The position numbers were made by a program, and so were the translations under genes. Shown piece by piece: positions 11,701-22,785 of a stretch of DNA of 64,000 bases. The notes under the pieces are model-generated. The model searched no databases, was not told the DNA's origin, and saw nothing but the letters and a program-made list of their open reading frames with translations. Within the stretch, counting starts at the first letter, position 1, and each line of letters starts with the position of its first letter. Source of the stretch: Paracyclopina nana (taxonomy: Eukaryota; Arthropoda; Copepoda; Cyclopoida; Cyclopettidae); assembly GCA_019096065.1 (NCBI GenBank), contig JAGUCH010000004.1:4836001-4900000 (forward strand). Direction: 5' to 3'.

Positions 11701-14328
11701 CATGCAATTTTTTTGGCCCAAATAAGTTGGCTCGTTTCATCAAAATCATAATTCCGACCCACTCTAATAAAATTTCAGTCTACGCGCTGAGATCGCAAAA
11801 TAGCTTGTCCACTCTTTAAGTGATGCAAAATCTTTTCTGTAGTCTAAAAGCAATGACTAATTAATGTGGCGTTCATCTACGTCATCTTTCCTTACCATAA
11901 GGAAACTTATGATTTCATGACTCCGCCATTTTCATGCTTAGGAACATTATTTCACATTAAAACTATTGGGAATCTTAAAAAATCCAACTTTTAAGAATAA
12001 TTTCTAACTCTTGGTTTTTTAGCTCAACCTCTCAATACTTAGGTTACTCGCTAAAGATAAGGATTGTCCTATCCGTAAGAGTTGAACACCACATAAAGTA
12101 ACTCCGAACGCTGACTGTTCTCGCAGATTAAATAATTGTTTTCCAACTGAAAATCTTAGCTTTTGAATGTCCCGTTTTATGTCCACTCTCCAGATAAAAG
12201 TAGCTATGGCAACATTAGGTATCATTGCGTCACCATATACATAGTTACTAGGCTACTCAATCTAAAAGTGCGTGATGCAACACTGACAATTACTATACAC
12301 GCAACGGATTATTATGTTTCCTCTAAAAGAGTGCTGTCAACTCTCTGTTTCAGAGCAAGCATGCCGAAAAGCTTTTCTCTGAAGATGTCAAGAAAGCTAG
12401 GAAGGACGAGTCTACGAGACGCGAATTGCAAGCCCTACGAAAGCGTCTCAACTGCGGCGGAACTTCAAATGCAATTGAGGCCTTTGATGATCTACTCAAT
12501 GCCTCCTCGCACAAGGTTCAAAAGACCAAGGTGGATGTGCGTAGCGAAAATGCCAAAAAGTTTCGAGAAATGTTTGATAAGGGCGAGGTGCCCGAGGCGG
12601 AAAAAGCCGAAAAGCAACTATCCGAAAAGGACGCGGAGCTGGAAATGATGCGAAAATCACGCAGACAGCAGCGAGACTTTTTCAAGCTGATGGAAGCAGG
12701 AAAATTGGACCAAGACGACAAGGGACCAAAAGAGCCGAAGCTACTCGTGGGAAAGCTCAAAGAAGTAAAATTACAGATTTTATGCATGCCTAGGTACAGA
12801 ATCAGTTTTTTTCCCATCACATAGAAGACCAAAGGAGAAGCCAATGGGGAGGAAATACCCGAGGAGCTGCCAGAATTGGCCTCTCTTTCTCATCGCTTTT
12901 CCTACTTTGAACATTTTAACGAGCAAGATGGCAAGGATCGGAAAAAGAAGTCGGAAGCTGATGAGCAGCATGAGGCGGATTTGGCACGACGGGAATGCAA
13001 GGCAAAAAGCGTCCTCAACAAATTCAAAGAGATGGAAAATCGAGTGCTGAACGGCGAGGAGGACGGTAAGAACATTTCCAACTTAAACTTTCTCTCTTCA
13101 TCACAAATGAGCATGACACGACTATAAATTAAAAACTTGCTAAAAAATAAATCTTGCCTGCGCTTCTCTAAACGTGACATTAACTTTTGCTCAACAAAAT
13201 CTAGTAATGTAGATCAGCATGATTATAATTTGTATAATTTCAAGTACCACACGCCCATAATAATAATCCCTCAAAAAGACACTTGACCAATATTCTAATA
13301 GCCATACCACTACTCATGCATTATTTTTGTAATTTTGAGGGAGAAAGAGAGCATGTATTACATTCCACGTACAAAAAAGAGCCCATATGTAGCATATCTT
13401 TGATGATGATCATAATTTTCTGAGGCCAATCTATATATCTGTTTCAGTCCCCCCTGCACAAGATCCAGATAAGCCAATCTTTACCGCATTAGGCTTTCTT
13501 GGCAAATTACCAGGTGGTAAGTTAACGAGAAAAGTAGCGAATCATACACACTTCTTCAACGTTCTATGTTGACAACCACAAAGATCGACAAAAAAACCAA
13601 CAGAAAAGATTAGAAATTGCCTCCTCTCCTTCTACGTTCTGATTTGAAAAATCTCCTAGACGATCAGCAGTGTTGATGATGGATACTCACACTAACACTT
13701 CTTGACATTTTTGCTGAATGTTTGCACGCGTACTACCCCACCTAAAAGATTGATCGTTATTTTACCTTCCTCCCCTGCTGTTACTCTTCCAGTTGAAGAC
13801 CGACGACGACCTTTGAAAAGGTTCACTCCGCCAAGAAAATTGGGCAGTGACTCGGACTCAGGAAGCGAATACTCAGACAGCGAATACAGCGAGTCATCAT
13901 ATACGTAAGCACAATTATCCTCTCAAAATCACCCTATTATTACGTATATCTGTTTTCACAGCTCCGGCTACTCTAGATCCACGTCTGATTCAGAGGAAGA
14001 AGAGGATGAAACACTCAAAGCAATTAGGGTGAGTTGAAAAATTGCCAAGAAAGCTACGATGTATGGCAGTAAAATGTCATCTTTTGTGCAGAGTGCTCAA
14101 AGAGCGAAAGAGCTGCGAGCGAAATTTGAAGAATGGGAACAAAGTCAAGATGCTAAGGATCAAATGGCTCAAATGGCAGCTTATGATGAAAATGGCGAGC
14201 CTCTTGAGACAGCTGGCATCCTAAGGAGAAAGTTCGAGGCTCTCAGGATGCACGAAGAAATGGCCAATCAAAGGCCCACCCCTTTGAAAGCAGAATTTAG
14301 ACCCAAAAGATTCAAAGTAAGTCAGTGA
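8728..14328 (+). CDS. Single-LIM actin-associated protein, EPLIN/LIMA1-like
   Basis: Eleven exons (8728-8763, 8889-9086, 9239-9331, 9384-9688, 9749-10223, 12354-12764, 12825-13065, 13448-13516, 13793-13904, 13962-14028, 14092-14328) read as about 747 residues with matching phases throughout. The N-terminus is strongly acidic, then a His/Lys-rich stretch. One LIM domain (about residues 176-235) has all zinc ligands visible, from CKVC through HKNCFRCKQC to YCKPHHKELF, and is split by a phase-2 intron. After it come helical charged segments, a SKYKMFE motif, Ser/Tyr repeats and a C-terminal coil with ELRAKFEEWE. One LIM domain in a long charged protein is typical of EPLIN/LIMA1 and Xin-type actin cross-linkers; assignment within that group is inferred. 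Alternative ends are possible: the frame runs on to a stop at 9134, and GTAAGT overlaps the final codons at 14319. Confidence 0.75.
10331..11839. mobile_element. Degenerate Tc1/mariner-like DNA transposon in an intron
   Basis: The two ends carry inverted repeats sharing AAAAGATTTTGCATCACTT and a following AAAGAG(C/T)GGAC, and each end abuts a TA dinucleotide, the target of Tc1/mariner elements. The size, about 1.5 kb, fits the class. A broken plus-strand frame from about 10374 begins GRKKPARAQRFSALIALVE, reminiscent of a transposase N-terminal helix-turn-helix, but no intact transposase is present. It lies wholly inside the 2.1 kb intron of the LIM gene. Confidence 0.6.
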
Positions 14329-14566
14329 AGAACTATTAGGAAACAAAAAAATTCTACATTTTAAAGAAAAGGCTGCTTTGAGTTATGTTTTAGTTAAGTT
14401 AACGCTATTTGGGAAGGAAGGTCTTGGATAATGTTATGCAATAAGTATGATCTATGCTTTGAAAATGACGAACCCTGAGGGAAAAACAGAGCTCAATTGA
14501 AATTTCGATATTCTGGGAGAGTTTATTAATGTTACGCATAATTTGATTCGAGTTTTCCTCGTCTAA

Positions 14567-17500
14567 TTAAGTGGATTTCAATTGGTTCAGTTGATCATAA
14601 GTATTTTGAGCATTTGATTTGATGGCATCTAATTGATTGATGAATTGCAGGAGAAAATTTTGTTGGATTTGGATATTTTTCCTAAGTGGATTTTCCTCTA
14701 TGGCCATTTTAGGCACCTTTTTCAGAGGCTCTTGCTCTGGAGAAAATCGAATGCGCCGGCGACTAGATACGGGACTACGATACTTTCTCGTCACGGGAGT
14801 TTCGAGCGGTGCATCATTTTCATGAAATAACGGTAGAGAATCTTCCTTATCGTTACTCACGTGGTCACCATGATTTTCGATGCGAGTTGATTCAGCGAGG
14901 GGATCAGTTTTCCTTGTGGTAGGCATAACAGTTGATTGGAGTAGATCAAATGAGTTTACCGCAACATTTGCGGTAGGCAATGGGGATTCAAAGGAGTCCC
15001 GAAGGAGCGACCTTGATGATCCAGATGTGACTGATGATGGTTTCCTATTGATAGGAACAGCAACTTTTGGCGTTGATTTTCTAGGAGATGCTCGTCTATA
15101 CGAATAATCGGAGCTCGACACACTAAACATAAAAAAAACATAATAGATAGCAACCCACGAGCAATGATTTTGAAGCATTACCTAATGGAGTCAAAAAGAG
15201 AGTATCCTTGATTCTTCTTAGGTCGAAGGCCTGGCCTTCGGTCAACGGGCGCAACTGACTTTTCCTCCTGAGGTAGCGGCGGCTCAGATGATTTCTGTTT
15301 CGGGCCTTTGCTGCTCGACGAGTCTGAGCCATCAGTACTAAAATCACAAGAAAGAGCAATTTAGTACTTCATTTCATTGATGAACATCAAAAAAGCGTCA
15401 TTTTACCTGAGATTGTCAAAGATTGAGTAGATCTGATCAATGTTCGGCTTTGCAGCTTTGGAGTAAGTCTTTGATAGTTTGTTCTTGAAAAATTTAAAAC
15501 TCTTTGTATGAACGTCGAAATTGTCATCTTTTGGTGGGGGAGACCTGATGGACGCTTCATGATTCCTAAAGAGACATCAGCCTTAAAAATCAACACTAAA
15601 TAAATAGGTTGAAAATTCTACCTCGTACTATGGGCAACTGGGTTGGGAATGCTGTCTAGAGAGGCATTGGTTAGGTTTTGCAAGGGTGCTCGGGGTATCT
15701 TCGAGCTGCTCTTCGTTCCACTGACATTTCTAGCAACGGGCCTAGAAGGGAAAATCGAGTAAGACAAGCTCAAAAGGAAAATACACTACGCGAACTTGTA
15801 GGTGAGGAAACTTTTCGCAGTTTTGTTGTTGCGTCTGTAATAATAATTATTCAGAACATAACTGGACCGGACTTGCTATGTAAAAAGTAAATATACTCTT
15901 ACTTGCTCTTTGTAGCCTTTCTCATAGTTGGCTTAGCATCTGCTTTCGTAGTACGCTTTAGCCCAAGGGGCCCATCCACTATGTCTGAGGTAGGGCTGCT
16001 TCCGAAATTTAAAAATCAAGCCATTCAGTAAAAAAAATATATACTAAGTAAATACCTCTTTTTGGAACGACGGTTGTCTTCGATGGCATGAGCCTTCGAA
16101 ACCTCCTCCTTCTTTTCCGGCACAGTCTTCACTTTGGCAGTATTGGTCCTAAAAAAGAGGATTATCACATGCATTTTTAAGCAGCGTATTATCTATTATT
16201 ACGTGATTTTTGATGTCCGGCTCTTCTTAGGCTTAGCATTAGCCGTCATTACATTTGCATCCTTAGCCCTTGCTTTGGCGTTAGGCTTTCCTTGGCTATA
16301 AGAAACCATGATTAGAGAAAGCTTACTATTAGGTAATATTGCTATATTACTTTTTGGGCGGTCGGCCACGCTTTGGCTTGGAGGTAGGCTCGATCGATGG
16401 GGCCTTTTTCGCGGCACTTTCAGTAGGACCTCCGGAGCTTCTTTCGTCATAGGCAAGGGGGAACTTCGGGCCTACACATACGGGTAGCTTAGATGCATCA
16501 TGATTAAGTTGCGTTTGTAGTCCTCCCGCTTCCAGTTCATCACTCCTCTCTGCCGACAGTGTTGCGGCCTGCATAGGCGTTCCTCCCATTTTGGAGCGTT
16601 CGTCAGTTTCAGCAATAGGAATGACAACATTGCTTAAGATCAGAGTCACGTGAACAGTATATTTAAAAAGTGTAGATTTGCTGAACTAACCTTTCATTAA
16701 CTGGAGTGTCAACTGCCAACTTAAGGGCAGAAAGGAACTTCAGCTTAGAGCATCTCACAGGCTTCATAACTGGATTTTGGCTGCTACCAATGATTTCTTC
16801 AGATGGCACAGAGAAACTATTAGATTCCGCGACGCTGAAAGTTGGCTTGTTAGCTGACAGGTTAATTCAGTAATTACACCACTTACTTTTCAACACTTGC
16901 ACGGAGCGACAAGGGATCCAGGAGCGTTTGCGCTGATCTTACTGGCTGTTTAGAATGACTTTGGCTGTTGCCAATTAGTTCTCCGGATGGCATGGACGGA
17001 CTGATAAGTTCCATAATGGTGGAAATCGGATACCTGGTAGAAAATACCATCTCCACTATGAAGCCAGAAAATTGAGATGGCTTGGTCGAGTCGAACACGA
17101 GGTATGCTTCTTTCTTCAGATGAATATCCAACGTAATGGTGTCACGACCGTAGGATATTTTGTGCTGCAAAATGTCTTGAGCCTCAATTATGATGGTTTC
17201 CCATTTATCGTCAGTTGCTGTCTTGGAGCAATACACCCAAATAGATTTCGGCAGCAGGTTGAAGTCTACCCACAGATCACTATAGATGTCGTCATTTGGC
17301 TTTTGAATGATCCGTTCGCCGGCCGTCATTTTAATGCAAGCGAAAGAGAATACGGACCTTTGATCCCCACAATTCTCATTGAAGTAGTTAAGGAAAGGCC
17401 TGCACATGGGCTCAAACAGGGCAATGTCAAGACTGCAAAACCTCTTGGTAATGTCTGGTCGATTAAACCACCTGAGGGCAGCTTGGTAATCGGTATGTCC

Positions 17501-18013
17501 AAGATACCGGACCAAAACTTCAACGATAGCAACTTGCGCCTCATATTCTCCGACTGTTGACAGCTGAGCGGCCAACAGCTGTAAGTCAGTGGTCAGCTTT
17601 TGCCTGACTGCTGCTCTGATTTCAGGGCTGATGGAGAGCCTGCAAGTTGTTGCGATGATTTTGAGTAGCGTCTTTTTCGAAACGATTGGAATTTCGGGGG
17701 CTGCGAACGCATGGATCAAACTTGAAGTCAAAGCAATCGAGCTCAAAATCAAAGCTCTTGTTTGAGGCTTCTTGCCCAAAGTCGCGGCAATCCTCATAAC
17801 ATTTTCGAGAACATCCTCTAAGTCGGAGCCACATTCGGGCGTTCGTTGAACGACATAGCGGGCCAGACTTTCGCAAAAAGTTTCCACGGGAAATCGCTGA
17901 TAATCCGTGCAATCCTGAACCAAGCCGAGGTATTCATAGGACAAATGGCTAATGGTCAGGCTTTTCCGCTCGATTTTCCTTATTTCTATTTCCATTTCGA
18001 GCCGGGTGGCCAT
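14567..18013 (-). CDS. SYCP2-like: SYCP2-like synaptonemal complex / chromosome axis protein
   Basis: Eleven exons: 16887-18013, 16691-16834, 16351-16632, 16203-16295, 16056-16148, 15903-15998, 15796-15834, 15622-15741, 15407-15565, 15182-15337 and 14567-15122, giving about 954 residues. Exon 1 encodes an N-terminal helical, armadillo-like region (about residues 1-210) followed by a beta-rich segment with VFSFACIKMTAGERI, LWVDFNLLPKSIWVY and DDKWETIIIEAQDI. This matches the Spt16M-like domain of vertebrate SYCP2/SYCP2L. The middle is basic and Ser/Pro-rich, with an AT-hook-type KRGRPPKK at the end of exon 3. The C-terminus has RRRIRFSPEQ and a last coiled-coil-like helix, where vertebrate SYCP2 binds SYCP3. 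All ten introns are in phase 2 and most are 45-90 bases. It likely acts on meiotic chromosome axes. The N-terminal identity is strong; the small middle exons are less certain. Confidence 0.8.
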
Positions 18014-18784
18014 TTTTTGGTTGCCACAAAAAGTTGTAGCCGTTGCTGTTCGCTTGCGACGTTCACCGGAAACGGAGGTTATCAGACTTTCAGAATTAGT
18101 CCGTTGTGATTTCGCGAAAAATTGAATCGGGAGATTTCACGAACAAAAAAAGGCTAACCATTGACTTCATTCATAATTCATAAGCAATCCGTACTTCGTT
18201 AAATTTTTTACCTTTTATCAGCGGTGCTGTGATGCCTGCGCAATTTTTTAGATGCATCTTGTCAAAGTTACACAATAAGAAAATACTTGTGTGATTCTTT
18301 TTTCATTTTGCTTCCTGTGCAATGGGGATGTTTTGGGAACCCTGTAAAATTTCGCGTAAATGATGGTATATCTGCTAGAATAATCAGCCTTTATAATGTA
18401 GCATTGAGACATAAAAAATAGCTTCCCTTTTTGAAAAAGGTATACCTAGTTATTTTTGTAAGTGCTTTTGTAAATTGAAGAGTTGATATTGTTTTAGCTT
18501 TTAGCCGAATTAGTACCATCACCAATTAGGGTTGTAATGCTACCATTTGCAGACAAATGTATCCATAATAAGCTGTGTATTTGCTTTTGCTTTCAGTGAG
18601 ATGAGAAAATGTCCAATAAATGACCTGATATTAGAAGATGTTATGTGTCTATTCAACATTTGAAGATTTTCTCCATAACGGCAATCATGTAACCAAAAAA
18701 CAAGTTAGATCAGCATTGATTGCAAACCTTTAATCTTACTTGTATTTGCATTGACATTTCTACTCGATATTAATAAATCCAAGC
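18014..18784. other. Intergenic spacer
   Basis: AT-rich sequence between the SYCP2-like start and the ADAMTS stop. It must contain the SYCP2-like promoter and the ADAMTS 3' UTR. I see no gene or strong repeat. Confidence 0.4.
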
Positions 18785-21700
18785 TTAAGCACATTGCAAT
18801 AATAGAAAAGGCAGTAACAACAATTGTATCAAATAAGCATCAATATTTACTGTAATGGATGAGCTGATTTCAAAATCAGCTGTGGGAATGGCATCATGGG
18901 TGTCAATTGGCTCATGGAACGCAATATCACTGACTGAGGCCACCTCTTTAGAAATGGATCTTGGATTAGCAAAGTGTGTTGCATTGATTTGGGACACAAG
19001 GTCTTGCAGGTGCCTGACCCCCATGGCAACACATTGAGGTGGCTCAACCCATTGTTCTCTTTTAAACCTTAACAATCTTGGCCTCACCATGAGGTTTTTG
19101 AGGCCCATCATCTCCTCAACTGTGAGGTGGTATATAGGTGTGAGATCCTCCCCGAATGCCAAGCATTTACCCATGACACAAAATGCACTGAAGGAGCAAG
19201 TTGTACCCAAAGGAAACCAACCATCTTTACTGGAAACCACATAAAACCTGAAAAGCATCATCTGCAAGTTGCTGCTTCCTTCCCTTAATCCCAATCATGT
19301 ACCTATAATCAATATTGGCATCTTGGCAAGAGACCTTGCAAGCTCTGTCAGGATCATCGGATATTGCTTTAAGCTGCATGCCTTTTCCTGAAAGCCTATC
19401 ACCCTACACGAACAAATTATTATAACAAATCATTGAATTGTTGGATTTGGATGGAAAAGCTGCACTGGGTCATCTCGAAGTCACCTCCCAGTCTACTTTA
19501 AAATGCGCCCTCTACAAAATCATTCTTTTTTGTTGGCATGAAATAAGGCCATATTGTTTGAAAATTTACCACAATGTAAAGGGCGCTTTTTTGTGTCGTT
19601 TTTTATCTGTTAAACTAAGTTGACTCAACCCAAATTTTTTAAATGGTACTTGTCAGAGACTTAATATATAAGTCTCGGGTACTTGTTTTATATAACATAG
19701 TGCATATTTAGAGCACACATCAGATGCATATTGCTGAGGTGTCCTCACATTTTGGCAATGGAAATTCGAGGCTGCAATTCTTTCTGCGCATAACTGCACC
19801 AAATGCTGCAACCCCCGACATTTGGATGTCAAACACTCGCGTGTCACCAGCCTGAGACCAGCTCCTAGAGACAAGCACGGATTGTTGCATCCCATTAAAG
19901 TCTTCCAATGCATCCATACATCATGCCTTTGGGTCCTCTCTTGCCACTATGAATTCACTCCCCAAATCACACGTAAATATCTGTTTAACGCAACAAAAGT
20001 AACATGTGTGTATGTATGGCTTAAAAAATTCATTGTCATTTATATACCTGACATTGTCCTGTAACGCAAAAGTGCTGACCATCATCTTTGCACTTTGTTC
20101 CATCAGGGAATAGCCACTTAGGATTGGAAAATGATCCACCATCTCTACCAGCCTTGAAGCAGTGAATTTGGCAAGAGGAAGTATTTTGCGCATCATCAAA
20201 GGGCAAAATGTCTGGGTCTATTAAGCTGGCCTGTCAGCAAATTTTCTCCACATTATTATCAGCACTTGCATCATTACTGCAATCACCACTATCAGAGCAC
20301 AAAATGAACTTTTCTGCATGGCCAGTGCAGGAACCTCCATTTTGGGGTGAAGGGTTGTGACACTTTCTGATGGCCTTTTTGAGGCCCACAATGCCTGGCC
20401 ATGATTGGCAAGAGCAATTGGAATAATCCAACCAGGATGACCATTGACCATCAATTTTCTTGGGTACAATTAATGTTGCTGGTCCTTCAGATGCAAGTAG
20501 GTCTTCCAAAGGATCATGGCTCACTTTGTCTTTCCTTGCACAAACTCCCCTTCTGCACCAGTGAAAAAGCCCTTTATTATCTCATAAGTGGCATTTTGCA
20601 ATTTCAGTTGAAGTACCTTGCCAAGGCCATAATCTGTTCCTTCTAGAGCAGAATGTGATGCCCATGTGTAATGATCCTTGAAACAATGGAGATCAGTGCA
20701 AATGTCCAGGCCACTTTGAAACTTTGAGTGATGACTATTGGGACCAAATTGGAGCTGGCATTGGGTGTCAGCATCAAATACTTCTCCAGGTAACCCAGTT
20801 TTATACCCACTTGTTCCAATTCCACTTTTGCTACTTGAAGATGATGAAAGGCAATCGGATTGTGAGCTCCTAAGTAAGATATGCAATGGTCAACTTGTCA
20901 TTATTTAGAATAACTTTAAATCAATGATTACTTGAGAAATTCATCAAGGTACTTTCTACTGCAAGCTGACCAAGAGTTTTTCCCATTTCCCAAAGTGGGT
21001 GACATTAGGTAACCGTCAGGGTAGCACTCATTCAAGTCATTTCTCCCATCATGTTTCATACCCAGGCTATGGCCCAACTCGTGGGCAATGACAAAAGCAC
21101 TTTCAAAATGGCTTCCTTCACTTACAGTGCAAGAGGATTGGGATTCGCACATGCCAGACACAGGTGAAAGTCCGACAATCTTATTTGAGTAGATGCCTTG
21201 TTTTGTGAGCGATTTTAGGTCCTGTCCAGTCAGGAAAAGAGCATGATCCCAATGAAGCTTGTCTTCAAAGCCAGGGCTGTTAAGAGTGGCTTGCCACTAG
21301 AAAAACATACTTCATAACTAACTTTTCTGACCAACAAATTGTTCCTTCTAGTGCAAATACTTAAAAAGTTGATAAAAAATTAATTGGCTCAAAAAATAAG
21401 CTCTCTGAAAATTAATTAGCCAACTTTGACAGCAAAGAAGCAAGTAAGAATGGTTGATGGAAGATATTGCATGATGATACTTTCAAAAATAAAATGTTAC
21501 CTCACAAAAGTTTTTCAATAAGTCTTGGATGTCAATGCTTTTTTTCAACTCTGGTGGCTCCTCCTTCAACACTTCCAGCCTTTTGATTACAAGTACAACC
21601 TTATGGCCAAGTGAGTCATCATCAAACAGAATTTGCACTGCACTCATCATGGCAGTAATCACTTTGATCACATGTATGTCAGTATCTTGCAGAAAGGTCT

Positions 21701-22431
21701 CTTGCAATCCCAGAAACAAATCCCTGTCTACAAATATGGCCAATTCAATGGTAGCATTTAGCCTGGGCTCATCATCGTCTACATTTCTGTGTAATTTTTT
21801 GTCAGAGCTACTTTTAGCGCTAGCTGGGTTTGCAGGAGAAAATAATGAGCTTAGAAAGTTTTTCATCGCATGAAAATGGGAGACCATGGAATCTGGGAAA
21901 AAGTGGAACTTTTTTCCTTGCTCTACTCTCACCGTATCAATGAGTTTTGAGCTCTCTGCAGCTTTGAAAATTTTCTTCTTGATTCCTGACTTAGTTTCCA
22001 CATATTCGTAAATTATGAGGACATGTGGTGACTCAATTGATGCTGATGTGCAAAACTTGCAACATCATCTGACCTCCAGTAGCCTTCCTACAAGAGTGAA
22101 ATAATATCCTCATTATGGTCAAGAAAAAATGAATACTGGATAATTGGGATCTCACTATTCCATGGCAAACATTGAGTATTCCAATGACTGTATCGAGTTT
22201 ACCAGCCTCTCGAAGAATTTTGTAAGAGCATTGATTACCATTATTTGGGTTTTGTAAGACAACTTCAGTGCAAAGGCTACTATAGTGTAAAAGTTAATTG
22301 TATCAATGACATAACATTATTGTGGGTGTGCTTCAAAAAATATACCCTCTAGAAAGGAAAATGAAATCATTGGAGAGCCATGAGCGCGGTGAGAGGGCTA
22401 ATTGGATTCTTTGGCCCAATGCTTCCAGAGA
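18785..22431 (-). CDS. ADAMTS-type metalloprotease (5' end unresolved, possible frame break)
   Basis: Predicted exons: 22346-22431, 22156-22279, 21501-22055 (prodomain and start of the catalytic domain), 20932-21296 (catalytic), 20617-20869 (disintegrin-like), 20278-20552 (thrombospondin repeat), 20048-20217 (Cys-rich), 19749-19946 (second thrombospondin-like), 19303-19403 and 18785-19247. The zinc site HELGHSLGMKHDG is intact (HExxHxxGxxHD) and the domain order is that of ADAMTS. Introns of 60-64 bases explain two apparent frame problems. However, the junction between 20617 and 20552 joins phase 0 to an exon that needs phase 2, so the full chain is out of frame there. The last exon ends in a hydrophobic run (LIQLLLLPFLLLQCA) that resembles a GPI-attachment signal. 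The start exon and signal peptide were not found. It is probably secreted or cell-surface and cleaves extracellular matrix; the substrate is unknown. Confidence 0.75.
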
Positions 22432-22654
22432 CAAAGTGGTATATTTTCCCGTTATTTAAGCATCTATTGCAACCAACTTGTGCTTTACTGATAAATGTGG
22501 CCAAGTGATTGCACAATCTGGAAGCAAAGTATTTTGGATTATTTTCAGATTGGGTCCTACTAAAAGGAACACAATGCCCACAATACCCACATGGCACACA
22601 TACAGCACTCAATTACTAAAAAGCACACAAAAAATAAAAAATAGGGGCAAAAAT

Positions 22655-22785
22655 GTTGGCAATGCACACAATCATGGCACATAACGGCATACAATGGCTT
22701 ACAATGGCCCACAATGGCTCACAATCATGGCTCACCATGGCACACAACAGCTCACAATGGCACACAATGGAACATAACAGCTCTT
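22655..22785. repeat. Minisatellite of a CACAATGG-like unit
   Basis: A run of imperfect 10-13 base units of the form (T/G)(G/C)(C/T)(A/T)CACAATGG appears about ten times, with variants such as GCTCACAATCATGGCTCACC. It lies just upstream of the ADAMTS gene. Confidence 0.7.

Noticed and set aside
15796..15834. Stop codon (TAG) in the small SYCP2-like exon
   Set aside because: An upstream donor (CTACAA|GTTCGC) ends the exon before the stop and keeps phase 2 like all other junctions; the donor is weak, so this exon is the least certain.
20218..20277. In-frame TGA in the ADAMTS thrombospondin/Cys-rich region (apparent nonsense or readthrough codon)
   Set aside because: A 60-base intron (GTAATG...TTAATAG) removes it, joins the exons in phase and yields SDSGDCNPDILPF; neighbouring introns have the same size.
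22022..22090. Possible second frame break in the ADAMTS prodomain
   Set aside because: An acceptor at GTTGCAAG (exon start 22055) keeps the frame, so a break is not required, although the acceptor is weak.
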